Positions 55,589 through 64,000 of a DNA stretch of 64,000 nt are shown one piece after another (within the stretch, counting starts at the first letter, position 1; every line of letters starts with the position of its first letter). The notes under the pieces were generated by a model. It made no database searches. It was given only the letters and a program-made list of their open reading frames with translations, and had not been told where the DNA came from. Made by a program: the position numbers and the translations under genes. The DNA comes from Daphnia pulex (taxonomy: Eukaryota > Arthropoda > Branchiopoda > Diplostraca > Daphniidae). The stretch is from assembly GCF_021134715.1 (NCBI RefSeq), contig NC_060025.1, positions 2,418,001 through 2,482,000 on the forward strand. The letters are read 5' to 3'.

Positions 55589-58317
55589 ATGGGCAAGAAA
55601 GACGGAAGCGGCATACCCAATGCGGCGTTCGTGCTGGACGACGACGACATCTCTGGCAAAAGCCCGGCAGCCCTTGCCGTTCAACAGAATAAACAACCGC
55701 CCGCTATCACGGCCGGCAGTCCCGACGTCTTCAGCTCGGCAGAAGTCTCGGTATAAAATATCATTAATTATTCACCTGTATACCCAGATTCTGACAAGCC
55801 AAGAAATTCAACGATTCATTCATCACCTTTTTCAGCAGAACGATGAAGGCCAGCAGCGTGATACCTGGGGCAATCCGGTTGAATTTCTCATGTCGTGCAT
55901 TTCACTCTCGGTCGGCCTGGGCAACATCTGGCGGTTCCCGTTCACAGCCGTAAGATTATACCCCCATCATCAACATCCAAACTCGATTTTCTTATTTATT
56001 TATTATCTGGCGTGATTTATGATGCAGTACGAAAATGGCGGAGGAGCTTTTTTGATTCCGTATCTAGTCGTTCTACTTCTGATCGGCAAACCGCTCTACT
56101 TCTTGGAGATGATCTTGGGCCAGTTCTCCAGCTACGGATCTGTCAAGGTCTGGGCTGTCGTGCCCCTGGCCAAAGGTACGGTACACGAAAGAATAAATCA
56201 CTGATTCATTGAACGAGCTTGCTGAATCTCTCTTATCGATCGATAGCTTTTAAAAATCCGGATGGCGAAATAATGAATGGCAACTTTTATATGTTGTATA
56301 AATAGGCGTGGGCTACGGTGGCGCACTTGCGACGTGGTTCGTCGTGACGTATTACTGCTGTTTAATGGCCCTGACCGTTTTCTATTTCTTCTCGTCCTTT
56401 CAATCCGTCCTGCCGTGGACGGTTTGCGATCCGGCCTGGGCCACTTCGACCTGCTACAACAGCAGCGCCGCCAGCAATTTGACCGGAATTGGCAATTTAA
56501 CTGGCCGGACGTCGAGCGCTGAAGAATTTTTCAAGTACTACCAAACGAAAATTTTAAAATTTATTTTTACAGAATTTTTAGAATTATTAATTTGCATAAA
56601 TTCCATAGCTACAACGTGCTGCAGAAGATCGTCAACATCGACGATGGCGTCGGAATTCCGGAATGGCGATTGACCTTGTGTCTGCTTTTCTCCTGGATCA
56701 TTATCGCTCTCATCTTGATGAAAGGTGTGGCCTCATCCGGCAAAGCCGCTTATTTCACGGCCATCTTCCCTTACGTCGTCCTCCTCACTTTGCTCGTCCG
56801 CGGAGTGACGCTGGACGGCGCAGTCGACGGAATCCTCTTCTTCATCACTCCCCAGTGGGATAAAATCCTCACTCCTCAGGTATGACATTTTGTGTCTTAT
56901 TTCTTTTATTCATTTCTAATCCAAATCCCCTTTCACCCATGCGAGAAAAATGGATTTAAATGTTTTAAAACGACACGCGTCCTTGTCCCTGATTTGATGA
57001 TCTATTTCAATGATTCACAGGTGTGGTATGCAGCTGTGACGCAATGCTTCTTTTCCCTCTCGGTCGGATTTGGGCCAATCATTATGAACGCCAGTTACAA
57101 CGGATTCCGCCACAGGATCTATCGGTATGTAATATTGAATGGAATTCTTTTTATTTATTTATTCATTCAACTTATTCATAACTTGAAATCTACAGGGACG
57201 CCACGATCGTGAGTTTCATGGACACTTTCACGAGTTTGCTGGCCGGCGTGACCATCTTCTCCATTCTGGGCAACTTGGCTCACGAGTCGGGCAAATCGAT
57301 CGAGACGGTCGTCCAGGGTGGCACCGGATTGGCTTTCATTTCCTATCCGGAAGCCATTTCCAAGTTTGACGTTGTCCCTCAACTCTTCGCCGTCCTCTTC
57401 TTCCTCATGCTCTTCACCCTCGGCGTGGGCAGCGCCGTCTCCCTGTGCGGATGCATCATCACCATCATCTGCGACGCCTTCCCCAACTGGAAGCGATGGA
57501 TGGTGACGCTCGTCATTTGCTCCGCCGGATTTCTATTAGGTCTCGTCTACGTCACGCCCGGCGGGCAGCACGTTCTCGACGTCGTCGACTTTTTCGGCGG
57601 CGGTTTCATCATCTTCGTCATCGCCGTCGTCGAAGTCACCGCCATCTGTTGGATTTATGGTGAATATAATTTTAAAAAATCAATTTTACAAATTTTTAAA
57701 AACAGAAAAATGAACGGATTTTGATTTGAAAGGATTGAAGAATTTCTTGCGCGACACGGAATTCATGTTGGGCATCCGCCTGGGCATCTACTGGAAATTC
57801 ACTTGGGGATTTTTCATTCCGCTCTCTTTGATGGGCATCTTTATTTACTCTCTGGCCAACTTCCGCACTTTTGTCACCGATGGCTACGTCTATCCAGCTT
57901 CTTTGACTGGCTCCGGGTGGGTACTCGCCGCTTTGGCTCTTATCCAAGTGCCAATCTGGGCCGGAATTGCCATCTACAAACGGAAAGGATCTCTCTTGGA
58001 TGTAAGTTGTATTTGCTACTAAATAGTCAATCGACTTGTATCAAATTGGAATTTTTGAATTTCTATAGCGGCTAAAGGCTAGTGTGACACCCACGGAGAA
58101 CTGGGGACCGCAGGACCCCAAAATCCGGTCCCAATGGATTCTTTTCAAGCAAGAGGACTACTCTGAACACCAATCGTGGGCCTGGTGGATCCCGAAATGC
58201 GTCAAGAAAATCGTCAAGATTGATGGACATTCTTTCCAATCTGGTCGTCCCTCACCCTCTACAGCGGCCATCGTCGATATGGACGGGCAGGCCAGCATGG
58301 GCAACAACAACAAATGA
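55589..58317 (+). CDS. SLC6 sodium-coupled nutrient amino-acid transporter (NAAT-like)
   Basis: Plasma-membrane Na+-driven symporter, most like insect NAAT/KAAT amino-acid transporters. Nine coding exons: 55589-55750, 55836-55949, 56028-56175, 56306-56534, 56609-56879, 57021-57124, 57196-57659, 57733-58001, 58069-58317; 669 residues, in phase. TM1 and its ion site read [20 protein letters not shown]. The next loop has [16 protein letters not shown]. The large extracellular loop has two Cys ([11 protein letters not shown]) and three N-glycosylation sites (NSS, NLT, NLT). TM6 reads [20 protein letters not shown]; further helices follow ([30 protein letters not shown]). N- and C-termini are hydrophilic and cytosolic. 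Exon 2 has a CAGCAG acceptor that may allow a one-Gln variant. Neutral amino acid uptake in gut or other epithelia is the family role; the exact substrate is not readable. Confidence 0.9.
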
Positions 58318-58871
58318 AAAAGGGGAAACCATTTAATCTAACCTCATGTGATGTCTGGCATTGTAGTCGCCCGACATATTATGGCGCCATTCACTTTTAC
58401 AAAGTGATTTTTTAAAGTTCTAAAACAACAAAAGGATCTATACTAATTAGTATAATAATCTTATTTTACTAACTTATACGGCCATTCGTTCTTTTATTTT
58501 TAGTCGAGTCTCATAATCAATTCATTTGAAGATTGTCCTGTAGTTTTGCATGTTGCGTTCTTTTTTTAAACTTTATTTCAAAGCGTGTTTCAAATTTCCC
58601 GCCGACAATTTATTTGTCAACGTCTGTGTTATACATTGGTTAGTTACGTCGATTGACTATTATTATATTGTGATCAAAAATTTTCTTCCCTATCAACGAG
58701 CCAACGTCCATAACTCCATATTTAACCAATGTGTGTCTATACAATATTCTTCCATTGAGCCATGAACTTCTGATTGCGCCTGATTTTCAGTACTAGATTT
58801 ATATGATATAACCGTTTATAAAATCAATCCTTCCATAGTTCAACATTTATAATAATCGCCGAATGTGACGT

Positions 58872-58877
58872 AATAAA
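58872..58877 (+). terminator. Polyadenylation signal of the SLC6 gene
   Basis: AATAAA 555 bp after the stop codon, followed within about 20 bp by an A-rich tract. Confidence 0.5.
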
Positions 58878-58899
58878 ATACATTCAATTTTGAAAAAAA

Positions 58900-59720
58900 A
58901 AAAAAAATCTCTAGCATTTTAATTTCTAACAAAGTTAATTAGCTTTTCGGATCTGAGCTTTCTACTCCGGAAGGGAGGTAGCCTTATTTGTAGATCAGTT
59001 CAGATATTCAAATTTTCCCGCTTTTTCTATTTCTCAAAAAGTCATCCAGGTGTTTTTTTTTCGCAAAATGTAATAAATGCGGCGTTTCAATCAAATCGAC
59101 ATCTTCAATTCATAAACTGGCATCAGTGCACAGATTTTTAATGCCCAGTTTTCACGAAAGTTCGGACAAACAGCAGCCGTCAGTCTGTCTGCCAGTCATC
59201 ATCATCTGCTCGAGCATTTTTAGTTCAATTCATTCAGACAATTCTTACTTTTCTTAGTCCATCGTATGGTGGCTTTAGATAATAGTTTGACTAATTGCAA
59301 TGTCTGGTTTCAATAATAATTCAAAAAGAGTCAATTGCAACTAAATGCTGATGTTGTTTCACGATTGCCCAAATATTCCTGTGTTATCCACGGCGATGGA
59401 TACCCTTAACACGTGGCTTTAACTAAGGTAATATTTCCTTTTTACATCAGATCAAGGAGATCATCATGATCAGACATAAACAACTAGGAAAGAGTTTTTC
59501 AAAGGGTACCTTTACCAGATCAATGTTCAACACTTAGCTCAAATGTAACTAGGATCTTCGATAAGATTGAATGCTGAGTGCTGAAGTTGACCGCTTTAAA
59601 TGAAGAATGAAGAACACATTTTGTTGAGGGAACTTGAGCACTCATTGTCAACATCACTGAACGAACTGCAGAAGCTACACTAAAATGTTTCCCATTAATA
59701 GTAGGATTTCATATTTTCAG
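58900..59720. other. Intergenic region, no recognised gene
   Basis: AT-rich DNA between the SLC6 3' end and a possible small gene. A 5' exon of that gene could lie here but I cannot identify one. Confidence 0.35.
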
Positions 59721-60015
59721 ACAACCCAGCTGTTGCCTACATGCACCAAGTTGTGTTCGAAAGGAAATTGGATGTAGGTGACTCGGATCTTTTTCAATCA
59801 ACAGATGGAATACAAAAATCTACAATCCTCAAGAGCACAACATTATTGGGTAAGACATGATTGATTGTTTGTATTTTAATTATAAGTGCAAAACCAAAAT
59901 CTTTTTTTGCATTTATTAATATACACTTTTCTTTTTTTTTGTAGTTTATTTTATTAGCACAAAGAGACGGCAAGCGGAATTTTTCTTATTCGCAGTACTG
60001 ACAACCTTTGCCTAG
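59721..60015 (+). CDS. Possible partial small gene (two exons), unknown function
   Basis: An open segment (59721-59849) lies between an acceptor ATTTTCAG and a donor TTGG|GTAAGA. It reads NPAVAYMHQVVFERKLDVG and continues open. A pyrimidine-rich acceptor (TTTTTTGTAG) follows, then an in-phase segment 59945-60015 that reads YFISTKRRQAEFFLF and stops. Splice signals at three points and continuous phase make an exon pair plausible. No upstream coding exon or family was identified. Confidence 0.3.
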
Positions 60016-60387
60016 CAAACTCGGCCTTGGTAACGACACCCTCGAAAGACTCGGCGTATAATTTTATTTCATCAGGTCAGTTTCAATATTTATTTTAATT
60101 TAATTGAGTCCCCAATAGTTTTGAAATTGTTCCTTTATTTCCCCCGCTGTCTTTTGTCTTTGAATCTTTCCTATTCTGACTGGTACCCTATGGATGTTTC
60201 GGCCATACTGTCATGAACTCATGATACTGTGTTCATATGACAAACGTAGTGGGCCCGCTCTGCATCACCAAAGATTGGGAATCATCTCCATGGTTTAACT
60301 TTGCACGAACTGCTAAGTATGTGGTAGGAATTTTACAAATATTACTTACACCTACTTTAATTTATTTTAAAACTTATTCGCTAAAGG

Positions 60388-60690
60388 ATTCCTTATCGTC
60401 TAAGAACGATTAGTATCATTTATCAGAATGTTGTAGATGGCCGTTGTAGTGGGCTTGAATCCATACCACAAGTATTCTTTAAGTCGTCCTAGATTATGTC
60501 CCAGAGGAAGGCTCCACCTAATCCTTGCGAAAAAATAGGTTGAGATTTGACCGTTGCCAGGGCAGTACCGTAACGTCTTTGAATTAGCTCGAGGCACAGT
60601 GTAGATACCAATCCTTTGAATACTATCCAATCCTTGTTGCGAACAGTGAAACGGATTAATCAGCTGTAGTATAATTTTTAGTGCTGTCAG
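60388..60690 (-). pseudogene. GH18 chitinase remnant
   Basis: Minus strand at about 60526-60430 reads GLGGAFLWDII, an in-frame TAG (60489-60491), then DDLKNTCG. This matches the late GH18 catalytic-domain motif (GLGGAM-W-IDLDDF, then a conserved Cys-Gly region). A neighbouring frame upstream (GLDSIQRIGIYTVP) may be more of the remnant or unrelated. The stop and the frame changes make this a broken copy. Only a short piece is recognisable. Confidence 0.4.
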
Positions 60691-60899
60691 TCGGTAGATA
60701 TCCTGGACTAATGCAAATGCAAATTTCTTAACATTTTAATGGCAGTCTTGAACAAGAAATAATTTTTAGAATCCAGATATATTGTAGTTTTCACAGGGTT
60801 AATGTACTAATTAATTATTAATTTCTTTCATCTAACTGAATTTTTTTTATTAAATAATAAGTTTAGATACAGACATTTCAGCGGTTTCAATCAATCAAT

Positions 60900-61612
60900 T
60901 TAGTACTGGGGCTGGACTGCGGGGGCTTTGTAGACCGGAGTGGCGGTGTAAGCCGGGGCCGGGGCAGAGTATGTGGGAGCGGTGACGGTGTAGGTGGGAC
61001 CCTTTTTGGCCGGGGCAGTGTATGTGGGAGCGGTGTAAGTGGGTGCAGTGGGCTTGAAAGCAGGAGCGGAGTAGGTGGGAGCGGTGGGCTTGTAAGCTGG
61101 GGCGGAGTAGGTGGTAGCTTTGTAGTTGTTTGCGACGTATTCGGGGTACTTGGCTTCACCGGTGTACTTGACGTCGGCGACATATCCGTAGCTGTCAGCC
61201 TTGTAGGTGACAATTTGGGTGCGGCCGTCGGGAAGGACGACACGGTATGATCCGGTGGTCACTTTGCCATCGCTGCTCTCGGAATGGGAATAGTCGTTGT
61301 AGTAATCATTGACGGCCCAGCTGAAGTCGTAAGGTTGGGGAGTCTTCATAAAATATAAATTTGCAAAAGTTAATTTCCATGTTTCTTTAATTAATTTTTT
61401 AAATGTGACTCACCTCGTATTTTGCTTCATATGTAGATTTGTATGCCGGAGCTTCGTACTTGGGAGCGTATTCGGCTGACCTGTAAGAATCGGCGGCAGC
61501 GACAGCGAAAAGGGCGGCGAGGATGATGAACTAATAAAATAGGAACATTTGACGCCATGTAAAAGGTAATGCGTTTTAGGAGAAATGTTTTTAAAATATT
61601 TCCTACTTTCAT
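60900..61612 (-). CDS. Cuticular protein with Rebers-Riddiford chitin-binding domain, copy 1
   Basis: Secreted structural protein of the chitinous cuticle. Exons 61612-61607 (only Met-Lys), 61530-61414 and 61343-60900 join to 188 residues. The signal peptide KFIILAALFAVAAA is split by the first intron, a common arthropod cuticle-gene layout. After SYRSAEYAPKYEAP comes the chitin-binding domain (about residues 43-105), RR-2-like: YDFSWAVNDYYNDYSHSE, DGKVTTGSYRVVLPDGRTQ, VTYKADSYGYVADVKYTG. The tail is built of PTAPTYSAPAYK-type repeats rich in Ala, Pro, Thr and Tyr. The TATA box and Inr are well placed upstream. Confidence 0.9.
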
Positions 61613-61650
61613 TTTGGAGTAGTGGTTAACTTGCTGAAAACAGTTGGTGA

Positions 61651-61687
61651 ACTGATAATTTCAGTCCAGTCTGTTCACGTTTTTATA
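61651..61687 (-). promoter_or_regulatory. TATA plus Inr core promoter of cuticular protein copy 1
   Basis: Minus-strand TATAAAA (61687-61681), and TCAGTT about 33 bp downstream (61655-61650) as initiator. The predicted 5' UTR is about 40 nt. Confidence 0.65.
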
Positions 61688-62956
61688 CGAAATTCGAGAG
61701 TACATTCCCACTGATACGTTTAAATATGGCAATTTGCCAAAGTTATGCATTCAGCAAAAGTGATTGGTAGAGGTTATGCAAATAATTGGCGGTCAAGGTA
61801 GACCAAAATCAAAATAGACCCCACCTGTCTGCTCGCGTGAAAAGAAAACTTAGATGAACATTGGACAACCGATAACAGGTTGAAACACAATTTGGGGAGT
61901 CGGAATTTGAAATAAAAAAGATACCGTTGCTCGACTTTTAGGGAAATTAGACTTGGTTAATGACCTTTTTAACTGTAAGGACATTATTGACGTTCTCTTT
62001 TATCCTGGTTTTAAAAACTTCACGGGAATTCCCCCTCTTGTTGATTGGGCGATTGTTTTTTCTTAACCGTCTTAAACTATGCTACGGCAAAATGATTTAA
62101 TCCATTCATGTAGATCTCGCGCCGTTAAATTAAATTACTGTCAGTCAAAGTAAAAGAATTTGATAAAATTTGAATTATACCGAGTGTCTCTTAACGGTAG
62201 GCTTATGTAAGAATCTCAGAAATGAACTTCGGAACGTGGGGCCAACTATTAACCGCTTCGTCTTCGTCACCGAAGATATAGGTCTACAACTCTCCATGAC
62301 GTCCATGCCCATCTCCACATCCAACTCTTTCATGTCGTCCATGTGTTGCTTTCATTGCCCGTTTTACTCACTACCTGGTGCAAAACAAAATAATGGGTCC
62401 TCGGGTCACCTCAGCACATGGTATATGTTAAAGAAATTTTCTACATTTCTTGGTTAACTGAAGCTGAACGAAACTTTAGTTTGCAGCCGTGAACGTGATT
62501 TGCTTTAACGGTGTCATTATTTCTTTTCTTGCTCTTATAGCACTTTCATAGGCACTTCCATGCCGAATCGATGACCACGAAGCGCTTCACGCTAAAGGCC
62601 AGCACATTTTTCTGAATTGTGTATCCATATTCTGAATGCAGTTTTTTTCCATTGTCGTCGTTTTTCCGTGAACCAAGTAATCGATTTTTTTTTAACTTTT
62701 TGGGTATCTATGTAGTTATCGATTTCTATCTGCGTATTGAACTTATGGTGATCCAATCCATCCCAATCGGTTCCGGCCATCCAATTTTCGCAAGGAAGAA
62801 GAATTCCTTTTTATTTTAAAACAGAACCGAGAATCCAGGAATATTTTAGCGCTTCCATAATTAAAATATTTATGGTAGTACTTTGATCGAATTGAATTTT
62901 TGTATTAAATAATAAGTTTAGATACACACATTTCAGCGGTTTCAATTACTTGCAAT
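61688..62956. other. Upstream of cuticular copy 1 and 3' flank of copy 2
   Basis: The part up to about 62000 is repeated upstream of copy 2 (63700-64000), so the tandem unit includes the upstream region. The remainder has no recognised gene. Confidence 0.5.
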
Positions 62957-63606
62957 TTAATACTGGGGCTGGACTGCGGGGGCTTTGTAGACCGGAGTGG
63001 CGGTGTAAGCCGGGGCCGGGGCAGAGTATGTGGGAGCGGTGGGCTTGTAAGCAGGAGCGGAGTAGGTTGGAGCGGTGGGCTTGTAAGCTGGGGCGGAGTA
63101 GGTGGTAGCTTTGTAGTTGTTTGCGACGTATTCGGGATACTTGGCTTCACCGGTGTACTTGACGTCGGCGACATATCCGTAGCTGTCGGCTCTGTAGGTG
63201 ACAATTTGGGTGCGGCCGTCGGGAAGGACGACGCGGTATGATCCGGTTACGACATTGCCGTCGCTCTTCTCAGAGTGATCGTAGTCGTTGTAGTAATCAT
63301 TGACGGCCCAGCTGAAGTCGTAAGGTTGGGGAGTCTTCATAAAATATTCATTCGTGAAAGTAAACTTTATGTTTCGCTAATTTAATTATTATAGAATCAA
63401 ACTCACCTCGTATTTTGCTTCATATGTAGATTTGTATGCCGGAGCTTCGTACTTGGGAGCGTATTCGGCTGACCTGTAAGAATCGGCGGCAGCGACAGCG
63501 AAAAGGGCGGCGAGGATGAAGAACTAATAAAATATGGAACATTTGACGCCATGTAAAAGGTAATGCGTTTATGAAACAACGTTTTTTAAATATTTCCTAC
63601 TTTCAT
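62957..63606 (-). CDS. Cuticular protein with Rebers-Riddiford chitin-binding domain, copy 2
   Basis: Tandem paralogue of copy 1. Exons 63606-63601 (Met-Lys), 63523-63407 and 63334-62957 join to 166 residues. Signal peptide KFFILAALFAVAAA. The chitin-binding domain is almost the same (YNDYDHSEKSDGNVVTGSY in place of YNDYSHSESSDGKVTTGSY). The tail is 22 residues shorter because it lacks repeat units including PAKKGPTYTV. The start codons of the two genes are 1994 bp apart. Same promoter layout as copy 1. Confidence 0.9.
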
Positions 63607-63644
63607 TTTGGAGTAGGAGTAAACTTGCTGAAAACAGTTGGTGA

Positions 63645-63681
63645 ACTGATAATTTCAGTCTGATATGTTCACGTTTTTATA
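63645..63681 (-). promoter_or_regulatory. TATA plus Inr core promoter of cuticular protein copy 2
   Basis: Minus-strand TATAAAA (63681-63675), with TCAGT at 63649-63645, in the same spacing as copy 1. Confidence 0.65.
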
Positions 63682-63689
63682 CGAAATTC

Positions 63690-64000
63690 GAGAGTAGCCT
63701 ACATTCCCACTGATACGTTTAAATATGGCAGTTTGCCAAAGTCATGCATTCAGCAAAAGTGATCGGTAAAGGTTTTGCAAATATTTAGTGGTCAAGGTAA
63801 ACGAAAATCAAAATAGTCCCCACCTGTCGACTCGTGTGAAAAGAAAACTTTGATGAACATTGGACAACCGATAACAGGTTGAAACCCAATTTGGGGTCAG
63901 AACTTGAAATGAAAAAGATACCGTTGCTCGACTTATAGGGAAATTGGATTTGATGAATGTCCTTTTAAACTGTAAGAACATTTTTGACGTTCTCTTTTAT
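63690..64000. repeat. Upstream part of the cuticular tandem duplication
   Basis: Aligns with 61690-61995 over most of its length (for example 'tgaacattggacaaccgata' and 'ccgttgctcgactt'). It runs off the end of the window. Confidence 0.7.

Noticed and set aside
57445-57663. Plus-strand Arg/His-rich open frame inside the SLC6 gene
   Set aside because: Out-of-frame shadow of the transmembrane exon.
1-64000. CRISPR array, operon or bacterial-type element
   Set aside because: Spliced eukaryotic genes throughout; no regularly spaced repeat arrays.

Overview
This is a nuclear window from an arthropod, most likely a cladoceran crustacean such as Daphnia. The genes are split by many short introns (about 60-120 bp) with GT-AG ends. 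They include tandem arrays of arthropod families: FAD-dependent GMC ('glucose dehydrogenase'-like) oxidoreductases, cytosolic sulfotransferases, Rebers-Riddiford cuticle proteins, and an insect NAAT-type SLC6 amino-acid transporter. The organism call is an inference from gene content and architecture; no marker gene was matched. Exon joins were worked out by hand from reading-frame phase, splice dinucleotides and comparison between paralogues.

Layout. 0.3-6 kb: two sulfotransferase genes in tandem on the minus strand with the same exon pattern. 7.7-29.3 kb: four GMC oxidoreductase genes on the minus strand, each with six coding exons. The lengths of exons 2, 3 and 4 (236, 320 and 380 bp) and all intron phases are the same in every copy. 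Between GMC copies 2 and 3 (16-21 kb) lies a decayed cluster of a small Ala/Pro-rich protein family (called S here), its repeated upstream sequence, and a 784-bp terminal-inverted-repeat element. 29.6-36 kb: a possible small two-exon gene, two tandem leucine-rich-repeat genes, the only intact S gene found, and the same upstream repeats. The 16-18 kb and 30-36 kb blocks are two versions of one cassette.

36-46 kb: a long stretch without recognisable genes. It contains a good Inr-DPE promoter with a noncoding first exon (41160-41310), probably for the next gene. 46.1-51.4 kb, plus strand: a 1331-residue STAND/NACHT-like protein with WD repeats (NWD family) whose P-loop is degenerate. 55.5-58.9 kb, plus strand: a 669-residue SLC6 nutrient amino-acid transporter. 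59.7-60.7 kb: a possible small plus-strand gene and a broken GH18 chitinase remnant. 60.9-64 kb: two tandem cuticle-protein genes on the minus strand with TATA plus Inr promoters.

The window reads as an expansion zone. Tandem duplication built most of the arrays. A 70-bp tract identical in all four GMC genes, synonymous sites included, points to gene conversion. The least explained part is the S/LRR cassette: an S gene just upstream of LRR genes on the same strand, duplicated at two places and largely pseudogenised at one of them.
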